From NCBI GenBank assembly GCA_963788585.1, contig CAWBHA010000003.1:868001-932000 (forward strand): a stretch of DNA of 64,000 nucleotides. Direction: 5' to 3'. A program made the position numbers and the translations under genes. The notes below the pieces were generated by a model. It saw only the letters and a list, made by a program, of their open reading frames with translations. It made no database searches and was not told the DNA's origin. Shown piece after piece: positions 1-9,100 of this stretch (its first letter is position 1; every line of letters begins with the position of its first letter). The stretch comes from Bog-473 sp963788585 (GTDB taxonomy: Bacteria; Actinomycetota; Acidimicrobiia; Acidimicrobiales; RAAP-2).

Positions 1-1
1 G

Positions 2-1003
2 CGATGGGTCTTCTTCATCAACCTGCCGGTGGCCGTCTTCGTGCTGGTGATCACGAAGCGGCACGTGCCCGAGACCCGCGACCCGACGCGCACGGGAGGG
101 ATCGACGTGGCCGGGGCTGCGCTCGCCGTCGTGTTCCTCGCCGGCCTGACCGCTGCGCTCATCGAGGGTCCCGCCCGTGGCTGGACGAGCCCGTTGGTTT
201 TGGCCAGCCTCGTCGTCACCGTCGTCGCGGGACCCGCCTTCCTCGTCCTCGAGTGGCGCAAGGCCAACCCCATGCTGCCGCTCCACCTGTTCCGCTCACA
301 CCAGTTCAGCGGGGCCAACGCCGTCACCTTCACGGTCTACGGCGCGCTGGGCGGCGCGCTCTTCCTGCTCCCCGTCGAGCTGCAGATCGTCGAGCACTAC
401 ACCCCACTCGACTCGGGCCTCGCCCTCCTGCCGGTGACGCTGATCATGCTGTGCTTCTCCGCACAGTCGGGGCAGCTGTCCGCCCGCATCGGCCCGCGTC
501 TGCAGATGACACTCGGGCCCCTTCTCGTCGGCGCCGGCCTCGCCCTCCTCGCCCGTGCGGCCGACCCCGGGAGCTACTGGACCCAGGTGCTGCCGGCCGT
601 CGCGCTCTTCGGCGCCGGCCTGGCCGTCAGCGTCGCCCCCCTCACCGCCACCGCCATGGGGGCGGCCCCGGCCGAGCACTCCGGCATCGCCTCGGCGGTC
701 AACAACACCGTCGCGCGCGCGGCGGGGCTCATCGCGGTGGCCGTCCTGCCGCTGGCGGCCGGGCTCACGGGGCCCGAGGCCCTGAGCGCGGGCGATCTGG
801 CCGGCGGCTTCCGCACGGCGATGTACATCTCCGGCGCCGTCGCGGCCATCGGGGGCCTGCTCGCCGCCCTCCTCATCCGCAACCCGGCGCGACCCCCGGC
901 CGCCGTGGACGCAGCGGTGCCCGGTGCGTTCAGTTGCACGCTCAGCGCACCACCACTCCGGCCCGGCCCCGTCCCCGCCGCGGCCGGTGCCGGCGTCACG
1001 TGA
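2..1003 (+). CDS. MFS drug exporter, DHA2 family (C-terminal part)
   Basis: The reading frame is open from the left edge, so the 5' end of the gene lies outside the window. The first visible residues RWVFFINLPV are the conserved loop motif of 14-helix DHA2 (EmrB/QacA-like) proton-driven drug exporters. Several hydrophobic stretches follow (for example VAGAALAVVFLAGLTAALI and AVALFGAGLAVSVAPLT), and the protein ends in a polar Pro/Ala-rich tail. It should be an inner-membrane efflux pump; the substrate cannot be told. The next gene starts 43 bases downstream on the same strand. The family is clear, the substrate is not. Confidence 0.88.
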   Translation, partial: RWVFFINLPVAVFVLVITKRHVPETRDPTRTGGIDVAGAALAVVFLAGLTAALIEGPARGWTSPLVLASLVVTVVAGPAFLVLEWRKANPMLPLHLFRSHQFSGANAVTFTVYGALGGALFLLPVELQIVEHYTPLDSGLALLPVTLIMLCFSAQSGQLSARIGPRLQMTLGPLLVGAGLALLARAADPGSYWTQVLPAVALFGAGLAVSVAPLTATAMGAAPAEHSGIASAVNNTVARAAGLIAVAVLPLAAGLTGPEALSAGDLAGGFRTAMYISGAVAAIGGLLAALLIRNPARPPAAVDAAVPGAFSCTLSAPPLRPGPVPAAAGAGVT

Positions 1004-1045
1004 CGCCAACGTGCGCGCCGGCCGCCGGTGGGCCAAGGTAGGCCC

Positions 1046-2239
1046 ATGCCCCGCCACGCGCAACCGGCGGCGGTCGAGGTCTTCGCCCCGGCGCCTCTGG
1101 GCCCACTCACCCTGCGCAACCGCATCATCAAGGCGGCCACCTTCGAGGGCGTGACCCCCGGCGGCCGCGTCAGTGACGACCTGGTCGCGTTCCACCGACG
1201 GGTGGCGGCCGGCGGCGCGGCCATGTCGACCGTCGCCTACCTCGCCGTCTCGCCCGAGGGCCGCACGGACCGCCACTGCCTGCTCCTCGACGACGACACC
1301 GTCCCGGGCCTGCGTCGCCTCACCGAGGCCGTCCACGCCGAGGGCGCTGCCGCGGCGGCGCAGATCGGCCACGCCGGGCCGGTCGCCAACGCGCGATCCA
1401 ACGGTGCGCCGGCCCTCTCGCCGTCCGGCGGCCTCACGCCGATGGGCTCGCGCCTGCGCGCCGTCGACGCCGCCGGCATCGAACGCATCACCGAGGACTA
1501 CAGGCAGGCCGCCCGGCGCGCCGTCGAGGCGGGCTTCGACAGCATCGAGGTCCACGTCGGCCACAACTACCTCCTCAGTGCCTTCCTGAGCCCCAAGCTC
1601 AACCGCCGCGACGACCAGTTCGGCGGATCGGTGGAGAACCGGGCCCGCTTCGCCCGCGCCGTCCTGCGCACCGTGCGCGACGAGGTGGGACCCGGAACGG
1701 CGGTCACGGCGAAGCTGAACATGGCCGACGGCGTGGCCGGCGGCCTGTGGCTCGATGAGAGCGTCGAGGTCGCGACGCTCTTCGAGTCCGACGCCACCCT
1801 CGATGCGCTCGAGCTCACCGGGGGAAGCTCGCTCGCCAATCCCATGTACCTCTTCCGCGGGGACGCGCCGCTGCAGGAGTTCAGAGCCACGTTGCCGCCG
1901 GCGGCGCGGCTGGGCTTCCGCGTGCTGGGAAAGCGCTTCCTGCGCGCCTACCCGTACGAGGAGGCGTTCTTCCTCCCCTACGCGCGCCAGTTCCAGCGCG
2001 CGCTCACCACACCCGTCATCCTGCTCGGTGGCATCACGGAGCTCGCGACGATCGAGTCCGCGCTCGCCGAGGGCTTCGCGTTCGTGGCCATGGCCCGCGC
2101 CCTGCTGCGCGAGCCCGACCTCCCCAACCGCATGCAGGCGGGCACGGCGGCCTCGTCGCTGTGCATCCATTGCAACAAGTGCATGCCCACCATCTACTCG
2201 GGCACGCGCTGCGTCCTCGTGACGGGCCTTTCTGGATAG
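1046..2239 (+). CDS. NADH:flavin oxidoreductase, Old Yellow Enzyme family
   Basis: FMN-dependent ene-reductase-like TIM-barrel protein of about 397 residues. Visible family features are RNRIIKAATFEG near residue 25, QIGHAG near 105, and the strand/loop running from HVGHNYLLSAFLSP to FGGSVENRARF, which carries the FMN/substrate-binding residues. The C-terminus has a Cys-rich end, CIHCNKCMPTIYSGTRC, like that of oxidoreductases related to 2,4-dienoyl-CoA reductase, but the second FAD/NAD domain of those enzymes is absent. I chose the ATG at 1046 because AAGGTAGG lies just upstream; a GTG at 1028 is in frame. It converges on the amidase gene. The natural substrate is unknown. Confidence 0.88.
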   Translation: MPRHAQPAAVEVFAPAPLGPLTLRNRIIKAATFEGVTPGGRVSDDLVAFHRRVAAGGAAMSTVAYLAVSPEGRTDRHCLLLDDDTVPGLRRLTEAVHAEGAAAAAQIGHAGPVANARSNGAPALSPSGGLTPMGSRLRAVDAAGIERITEDYRQAARRAVEAGFDSIEVHVGHNYLLSAFLSPKLNRRDDQFGGSVENRARFARAVLRTVRDEVGPGTAVTAKLNMADGVAGGLWLDESVEVATLFESDATLDALELTGGSSLANPMYLFRGDAPLQEFRATLPPAARLGFRVLGKRFLRAYPYEEAFFLPYARQFQRALTTPVILLGGITELATIESALAEGFAFVAMARALLREPDLPNRMQAGTAASSLCIHCNKCMPTIYSGTRCVLVTGLSG

Positions 2240-2260
2240 GCGGCCGCCCGGCTCCGCCTA
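2237..2260. terminator. Bidirectional hairpin between convergent genes
   Basis: TAGGCGG at 2237-2243 pairs perfectly with CCGCCTA at 2254-2260 across a 10-base loop. The stop codon of the oxidoreductase (TAG, 2237-2239) lies in one arm and that of the amidase in the other. There is no T-tract, as is usual for high-GC actinobacteria. A terminator role is inferred from position. Confidence 0.5.
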
Positions 2261-3688
2261 GACCGAGACCGGCGGTTGGCGCGCCGACCACGGGGCCGCC
2301 ACCTCGAGCTCACCGGCCAGGCCGAAGAGGGTCTCCTCGTCGCCCAGGCGGCCGACGAACTGCACGCCGATCGGCAGCCCCGCCTCGTTCCACGAGAGCG
2401 GCAACGAGATCGCCGGCTGGCCCGTCACGTTGAAGGGCGGGGTGAAGGGGACGTAGGAGGCCGCCCGGAAGAGTCCCGCCAAGGGCTCGCCCGGGGGCGA
2501 GTCGAAGGTCCCGAGCGGTGCCGGTGGCTCGGCCAGGGTCGGGGTCACCAGGACGTCGAACGAGTCGAAGGCCGCGGCGATCCGGCGCGTCGCCCGCTGG
2601 AGTCCCTGCACCGCGGTGAGGTACTGCGGCGCGTTGAGCGAGCGGCCGAGCTGGACCAGCGCCCAACTCAGTGGCTCGAGCTCGTCCTCCGTCGCCGCCC
2701 GACCCAGACGCGCCTCCCAGTCGGCGATCGCCCACGCGTTCCCTGCGGCCCAGGCGTTCACGAAGTCGGCGACGAAGGCGTCCCCGTCGACGTCGAGGAC
2801 GGCCTCTTCGAGGTGGTGTCCCAGCGACTCGCACAGGGTGGCCGCGGCGTGGGTCGCCGCGACGCAGTCCGGGTGCACCTCGCTGCCCGCCGGCGAGGCG
2901 GTGAGCACGGCGATGCGGAGCCGGTGTGTCGGCACCTCTGCCGCGGCGGCGAACGAGGGCCCGCGACGCGGTGGCGCCCAGTAGGGGTCGCCGGCCACCG
3001 GCCCGGCCGTGGCGTCGAGCACGGCCGCGCTGTCGCGGACCGAACGAGACACCACGTGCTCGCACACGAGCCCACTGATGAGGTCCCCGTACTGGGGCGC
3101 CAGCGAGTTGCGGCCGCGGGTCGGCTTGAGCCCGACCAGGCCACAGCACGAGGCGGGGATGCGAATGGAGCCCCCGCCGTCGTTGGCGTGCGCGACGGGC
3201 ACCATGCCCGAGGCCACGGCCGCGGCCGAGCCGCCCGACGAACCGCCGGTCGAGTAGGCGGTGTTCCATGGGTTGTGCGAGGCGCCGAAGCGCCGAGGCT
3301 CGGTGGTCGGGAGGATGGCGAGCTCGGGCGCGTTGGTCTTGCCGCACACGACGAAGCCGGCATCGAGATAGCGCTGCGTCAGGGTCTGGGTCACGCTCGA
3401 GCGGTAATCGCCCGCGAAGGCCAGACCCTCCGAGAAAGGTGTCCCGGCCAACTCCGCCAGGAAGTCCTTCAACAGGAAGGGCACGCCGCGGAACGGTCCG
3501 TCGGGCAACACGCCGGCCGCCGCCTCCCGGGCCCCGTCGAAGAGCGGGTGGATCACCGCGTTCAGTTGGGGGTTGAGCTTCTCGATCCGGGCGATGGCCT
3601 CGCCCACGAGCTCGGACGGTGACACCTCCCCGCGGCGGACCAGCTCCGCCTGCGCCGTCGCGTCCAGCCATGCCGTGTCGTCGCTCAT
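2258..3688 (-). CDS. Amidase, amidase-signature family
   Basis: Amide hydrolase of the amidase-signature superfamily, 476 residues, the usual length. The Gly/Ser-rich signature GGSSGGSAAAVASG carries the catalytic serines, and the N-terminal FLLKDF supplies the catalytic lysine of the Ser-Ser-Lys triad. The protein has no signal peptide and should be cytoplasmic. I set the start at the ATG reading MSDDTAWLDATAQ; the frame is open further upstream but the extra residues are low-complexity and overlap the HxlR gene. It is convergent with the oxidoreductase gene. Substrate specificity (amide, nitrile-derived amide, or Glu-tRNA-like) cannot be read from sequence; there is no gatB/gatC beside it, so a GatA role is unlikely. 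Confidence 0.9.
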   Translation of the reverse strand: MSDDTAWLDATAQAELVRRGEVSPSELVGEAIARIEKLNPQLNAVIHPLFDGAREAAAGVLPDGPFRGVPFLLKDFLAELAGTPFSEGLAFAGDYRSSVTQTLTQRYLDAGFVVCGKTNAPELAILPTTEPRRFGASHNPWNTAYSTGGSSGGSAAAVASGMVPVAHANDGGGSIRIPASCCGLVGLKPTRGRNSLAPQYGDLISGLVCEHVVSRSVRDSAAVLDATAGPVAGDPYWAPPRRGPSFAAAAEVPTHRLRIAVLTASPAGSEVHPDCVAATHAAATLCESLGHHLEEAVLDVDGDAFVADFVNAWAAGNAWAIADWEARLGRAATEDELEPLSWALVQLGRSLNAPQYLTAVQGLQRATRRIAAAFDSFDVLVTPTLAEPPAPLGTFDSPPGEPLAGLFRAASYVPFTPPFNVTGQPAISLPLSWNEAGLPIGVQFVGRLGDEETLFGLAGELEVAAPWSARQPPVSV

Positions 3689-3746
3689 TGCGCCAACGTA
3701 GCGAGGCGCGCCCACGGGCGCGCCCGCGCGCCAGTCCCCGAACGCG

Positions 3747-4232
3747 TCAGGCCGGGACGGGTTGGCCGGCGGCGGTGGCCCCTGGCTTGCGCGCACCCGT
3801 CCGGACGGCGACCGCCTCGGTCACCGTCACGTCGGTGCCACACGTGGTGCAACGCCGCCGGTCGTCGAGCTCCCCACCACAGCCGCGGTGCTGGAGGATC
3901 ATCGGGCGATCGCCCTCGATCCCGTAGCGGTCGCCCCACTGGAGGAGGGCCACCAGCACGGGCCACAGGTCCGCACCCTTCTCGGTCAGGCGGTACTCGC
4001 AGCGGAGCGGGCGCTCCTGGTACGGCCGCTTCAGCAGGATCCCCTCGTCGACGAGCCGCTCCAGGCGGGTCTGCAGCACGTTGCGGGCGACGCCGAGGTC
4101 CCGTTGCAGGTCGTCGAAGCGCCGGATGCCCAGGAAGACGTCGCGGACGATCAAGAGGGTCCACCGCTCACCGACGACCTCGAGCGTCGCGGCGACCGGG
4201 CAGTACTGGGTGTCGTAGTCGCGCTTGAGCAT
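3747..4232 (-). CDS. HxlR-family transcriptional regulator with C-terminal zinc ribbon
   Basis: Winged-helix regulator of about 161 residues. The N-terminus has the HxlR pattern YCPVAATLEVVGERWTLLIVRDVFLGIRRF with a Cys near residue 10 (thiol or effector sensing in some members), followed by the recognition region NVLQTRLERLVDEGIL. The last 50 residues add a short ribbon with CGG and CTTCG cysteines, probably binding zinc. It is divergent from the MFS exporter gene starting at 4291, with an imperfect palindrome between them, the usual arrangement of a repressor and the efflux gene it controls. The start at 4232 (MLKRDYDTQYC) fits family length; an ATG six codons upstream is possible. Confidence 0.87.
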   Translation of the reverse strand: MLKRDYDTQYCPVAATLEVVGERWTLLIVRDVFLGIRRFDDLQRDLGVARNVLQTRLERLVDEGILLKRPYQERPLRCEYRLTEKGADLWPVLVALLQWGDRYGIEGDRPMILQHRGCGGELDDRRRCTTCGTDVTVTEAVAVRTGARKPGATAAGQPVPA

Positions 4233-4268
4233 CGACCCAGCATACCGCACATTTCCCTCGATTGAGTT

Positions 4269-4280
4269 GTTTTATGAAAC
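4269..4280. promoter_or_regulatory. Candidate HxlR operator
   Basis: GTTTTATGAAAC is a near-perfect palindrome (GTTT/AAAC arms, 10 of 12 positions symmetric) in an unusually AT-rich spacer between the divergent HxlR and MFS genes. Binding by the adjacent HxlR protein is inferred, not shown. Confidence 0.4.
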
Positions 4281-4290
4281 TTTCTCCGTT

Positions 4291-5797
4291 ATGTTGGGTC
4301 GTGTGATGGAACTGACTGTGGACGAGGCCGGCATCGTGAACCAGACCGACATACCCTCGTCCCCGCCGGCCCGGCCCACGCTGACCGCGCTCATCGTGCT
4401 GACCGGCGTGTTCCTGTCGTCGCTCGACCTGTTCATCGTCAACATCGCCTTCCCCAGCATCTCGGCGGACTTCCACGGCGAGAGCCTGAGCTCCCTTTCG
4501 TGGGTGCTGAGCGCCTACACGATCGTCTTCGCCGCGGCCCTGGTGCCAGCCGGGCGTTGGGCGGACCGCGCCGGGCGCAAGCGGGCCTTCCTCTTGGGGC
4601 TGGCCGTCTTCACCGCATCGTCCGCGCTCTGCGCCATCGCTCCCTCGCTGGGCTTCCTCGTGGCGGCCCGCGTCCTGCAGGCCTTCGGCGGTGCGCTGAT
4701 GCTCCCGACCTCCCTCGGGCTGCTCCTCCCCGCCTTCGGCCCCGACGCGCAAGGGCGCGGCGATCGGGCTGTGGTCCGCCGTCGGCGGAGCGGCGGCCGC
4801 GTTCGGGCCGCCGATCGGCGGCCTCCTGGTCCAGGTGAGTTGGCGCTGGGTCTTCCTCGTCAACCTGCCCTTCAGCGTCCTCGCGCTCGTGTTCGGCGTC
4901 CGCCTCCTCGCCGAGGTGAAGGACCCGAACGCTCAGAAGGCGGACCTGGTGGGCGCGGCCCTCCTGTCGGTGTCGGTGGCTGGCGCGGTGGCGGCCATCG
5001 TCGAGGGCACCGATTGGGGATGGACCAGCCCGCGCATCCTCGGCGCCTTCGCCGTCGCCGTCGCCTCGGCGGCCGGGCTGGTCGTGCGGTCGCTCCGCCA
5101 TCCCAACCCCATCATCGAGCCGGCGGTGATCCGGCACCGGGCCGTGGCACTGGCCGACATCAGCTCGCTCGCGTTCTTCAGCGGCTTCGGTGCCCTCGTC
5201 CTCGGGGGCGTGCTGTTCCTCACCGGGGTCTGGCACGAGTCGGTCCTGCGGGCCGGGTTCCTGATCGCCCCCGGCCCCCTGCTGGCGGGGCTGACCGCGT
5301 TCCCCGGCGGGGTGCTGGGCGCGCGCCTCGGGCACCGTGTCGTCGGCACGGCGGGCGCCCTGTGCTTCGCCGCCGGCGGCTTGTGGTGGGTCGCCAAGGT
5401 CGGCGCCACGCCGGACTGGCTGGGCGCCTACCTCCCCGGCAGCCTGCTGGGCGGCTTCGGCGTCGGGCTCATGTTGCCGTCCCTCGGCGGCGCCGCCACG
5501 GCGCCGCTCCCGCCCCAGCGCTTCGCCACCGGGTCCGCCCTCTACGCCATGACGCGCCAGATCGGCGTCGCACTCGGCGTCGCCTGTCTGGTGGCGATCC
5601 TGGGCACGGCCACCGGGTCCTCGGCCGTCGACGCCTTCCACCATGCCTGGATCTTCATGGCGGGCTGCAGCCTCGTCGCCGGCGCGGTCCTCCAGGGCGT
5701 CGGGGCCCGTGCCCGCGAGACGACGGACGCCACGACGTCGTCTATGGAGGAACTGGCGGAGGTTACGGCAGTCGCAGTGGTGGCTGAAGTGGCGTAG
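4291..5797 (+). CDS. MFS exporter, DHA2-like, interrupted by a frameshift
   Basis: A 14-helix-type major facilitator split across two frames. The first part (from ATG 4291, or 4306) contains LDLFIVNIAFPSI and the GRWADRAGRKR loop 2-3 motif. The second part contains the motif WRWVFLVNLPFS and runs to 5797. The two join near 4738-4752, where the first frame loses similarity after LLLPAFGPDA and the second resumes as KGAAIGLWSAVGG. Removing one base, or restoring a CG pair in GCGC, gives a continuous protein of about 500 residues. Divergent from the HxlR regulator, it is probably a drug or metabolite efflux pump under its control. Either a sequence error or a recent inactivating mutation is possible. 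Confidence 0.75.
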
Positions 5798-5853
5798 GTG
5801 GACGCCGGGGACTGGGGTCACAGACCTCCGCGGCGCACGCGGCTTTCTGAGAG

Positions 5854-8800
5854 GTGCTCCCTCGTCGTGGCCTTCTCGATTCGGACGTCTTGGCACGAAA
5901 GGACATCGGTAGAGTCCACGCAGTGGCACGCTCGGAGTGGGTCCAGGTGACCTGCTGTTTCACTGACATCCAGGGTTCGACACAACTCCTGCGGGACCTC
6001 GGACCTGTCCGGTACCAGCGGGTGGTCAATGAGCACTTCTCTGTCCTACGGGACGCTCTCGGTTGCCGCGGCGGTACCGAGCTCGGTACGAGTGGCGACG
6101 GGATGTTCATGTCGTTTCCCGACCCGCACCGAGCGATCGACGCCTGCCTTGACGCGCAACGCTCCTTCGCTCGCTTCGACATCGGTGACGGGAGAGTGCT
6201 CCGGGTGCGTATGGGCGTGCACTCGGGCCCTGCCGTGGTCGATCCCGTGGAGGGATACGTGGGTCTCACCGTCCACGAAGCGGCGCGCATCATGACGGCG
6301 GCGCACGGCGGACAGGTCTTGCTGTCCGCCGACACCGCATCGCTCGTGCCGAGCGTGAGCACGTGGAATCTTGGACCCTTTCTCCTCAAGGACATCGAGG
6401 GCCCTGTCGAGCTGCACCAGCTCCGCCACGACGACCTGCAGACGAATTTTCCGGCGGTCCGCGCACGCGCCGCAGGGCGGAGGGCGTTCCCCGACGAGCT
6501 TGCCGCGGACGTTTTCGTAGGACGAACGCTTGAGCTGCAGTGGCTACAAGAGTCGTGGCACCAAGCCCGGTCGGGGTTCCTGAGCGCGGTACTCGTCGGT
6601 GGGGAGGCGGGCATCGGCAAGACCAGCCTGGTGGGGAGGCTGGCGGCTGGCGTCTACGCCGAGGGAGCGACCGTCCTCTACGGACGCAGTCGAAAGGGCC
6701 TCGCCGTCCCGTATCAGTCCTTCGGCGAAGCACTGTCCCGCTGGGCGACGAACACATCGGACGAGGAACTGGCTCCGGTGGTCGAACGCTGGGGTCCGCA
6801 TCTCTCCGGGTTTCTCCCGGAGCTCACCGATCGCTTCGGCGTCAAGGCATCACCTCCCTCGTCCGAAACCGCGCAGTTGCGTCTCCATCAGCTGCAGGCC
6901 ATGTCTGCGCTCCTTGCCTCCGCCGCCGATGCTGCACCGCTGCTCCTCGTGCTCGACGACATGCAGTGGGCGGACGCCTCGAGCGTCCATCTGCTCGACG
7001 AGCTCATGCGTCGCGGCGGCGCGCTGGCTGCGCTGGTCGTGGTGGCCTTTCGCGATACCGATGTTGAACCGGACAGCCCGTTCGACGCTGCTCTGGCTGC
7101 GCTCGGACTGACGTCGCACGTGCGGAGCATTTCGCTGACCGGTCTGAACCCCCACGAGACGGCGGAACTCACCCTCCGCAGGAGCCAAGACGGGCAGACG
7201 CTGCACCGACTGACCGGAGGCAATCCGTTTCTGCTGCGGCAGATGCTGAGCACCGACGGCATGGCCGATCAATCGTTGCCGGTCGCCGACCTGGTTGCGA
7301 CTCGCTCGGCCTCGCTCCGGGGACCGGCGAAGTCCGTGCTGTCTTTCGCCGCGGTGGTGGGATCAGAATTTCGGGCTCGATGTGCTCACGCACGTAACGG
7401 GGCGCACGATTGCCGAGCTCCTCGAGGTCGTCGAAGAGTGCACGCGTGCGCAGCTCGTTGATGAGACGGGCCCGGGGCGCTTCCGATTTCGGCACGACCT
7501 CGTGTGGGAGGTGCTCTACGCAGACCTCAGCGCCAGCCGCCGCGCGCTGTATCACGGTCTCATCGGTGATGCCCTCGAACGTGAACCCGCCATGGAGTTG
7601 CCCGCGCCAGAGCTGGCGTACCACTTCACACGCGCCCTCGATCCCCAACGCAAATCGAAAGGTGTCGACTACGCCATGGCGGCCGGCAACCTGGCCTCGC
7701 GGCGCCTTGCGTTCGAGGCGGCCATCGAGGCGTTCGACTTGGGGTTGGCGACGCTCGATCGCCTCACGCAGGATGACCTGGCTCGCCGGATGGACCTGCT
7801 CTACGAGCGGGGCCGGGCCTGCCTGGGGGCCGGGGCAGCGCACTGGGAATCGGGACAGGCCGACCTCTGGCATGTCGTCGACCTGGCCGAGGCGAATGCC
7901 GACGCCTTGCAGGCGGCGCGGGCGGTCATCGAGCTCTCCGAGAACACGTTGACCGCCGGTGGCGATGCTCGCCTCGCCGACCAACAGTTGCGGTGCCTCG
8001 CCCGTTTGGAGGTCTTCGCCGACGATGCGGCCGCAGGGGCCCAGCGCGCGCTTCTCCTCGCTGCCCGAGGTCGCTACCTGGCGCACTCGGAGGGGCGAGG
8101 CGTCACTGGTCGCGCGCTCACCGATGAGGCGGTTCAGCTGGCACGCCGCCTCGACAGCCCGGTCGTGCTGCGACACGCGCTCAGCGCACACCTGGGGTCG
8201 TGCATCGGCGAGCCGATCGCGGACCGAGTGACGTGGATCGCAGAATTGGAGGAGCTGGCCGGAGTCACGGGCTCCGAATGGGACAAAAAGATCGCCCGTC
8301 ACCATCGAGCGGTGCTCGCAGCGGAGCACGCGGACGCCGCCGCAGTCCACGACGCCGTTGCACGATGCGATGAACTCCGATTTGAGGCGTTCGCAGCGCT
8401 CGCGTTCGAGCATCTTGACACCGCCGAGAACGCTGTCCTCAAAGCAATCGAGGAAGCACGGCACGGCGAGGCGATGGGGCAGCTCGGGATCGTGCTGTGG
8501 TGGAAGGACCGGGTCGAAGTGACCATCTCCTCCTACGAGACGCTCCTCGCGATGCAACCCGACCTGGAGGCAGCCCGAGCTGGCCTCGCCTTGGTGCTCG
8601 CCACCTCGGGGCACCGGGCACGCGCGCTGTCTGCGCTCGAGGTCCTGGCCCCGGAGGACACGCTTCGCCTCAGGGATGACGCCTACGCACTCGGTGTGCT
8701 GGCGCTGATCACCGAGTCGGCCTTCGCCCTGGACCACGCTGCCTTGGCGACGCAGCTCCGTGCACAGTTGTTCGCATACTCAGGACGACTCGTGACCCTG

Positions 8801-9094
8801 CGCTACGTCGCCGTGCTCGGCTCGGCCGACCGCTATCTGGCCATGTGCCACGCGCTCCTCGGTGAGTTCGAAGACGCCTTTGCCGCCTTCGAGCACGCAC
8901 TTGCGTTGGAACGCCGTTTCGGGTCGGCGACGCTGGCCTCGCAGTCCGATCTGGCGTACGCCAGCGCGCTGGCACGGGCGGGCCGGACCCGGGATGCCCG
9001 GCGCCACGCCGAGACGGCCCAACACGCTGGGAATGAGAAGGGCGTCGCGTTCGTCGTCCGGCGGGCCTCGGAGCTCCTCTCGACGCTCGGCTGA
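5854..9094 (+). CDS. Class III nucleotide cyclase domain-AAA ATPase-TPR signalling protein, frameshifted
   Basis: Large cytoplasmic protein of about 1080 residues. Order of domains: a class III adenylate/guanylate cyclase homology domain (FTDIQGSTQLL and GTSGDGMFMSF carry the two metal-binding aspartates; RMGVHSGP follows); an AAA/NACHT-like ATPase with Walker A GGEAGIGKTSL and Walker B LLLVLDDMQWAD; then a helical TPR-like region to the end. The frame changes at the TTT at 7369-7371: one frame ends ...AAVVGSEF, the other continues FGLDVLTHVTGRT, so removing one T restores it. A GTG at 5923 is an alternative start closer to the cyclase domain. Such proteins are frequent in actinobacteria, usually with unknown signals. 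It converges on the phosphotransferase gene with 6 bases between them. Confidence 0.78.
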
Positions 9095-9100
9095 TCCGAC

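Noticed and set aside
296..2170. 624-codon open frame on the minus strand opposite the MFS and oxidoreductase genes
   Set aside because: It is an antisense shadow produced by high GC at third positions; the product is Arg/Gly/Asp low-complexity and matches no family, while the plus strand carries clear genes.
4269..4295. A standard -35/-10 promoter for the MFS gene
   Set aside because: TTGAGT and TATGTT are present but their spacing (22 bases) is too long for a convincing promoter, so only the palindrome was annotated.
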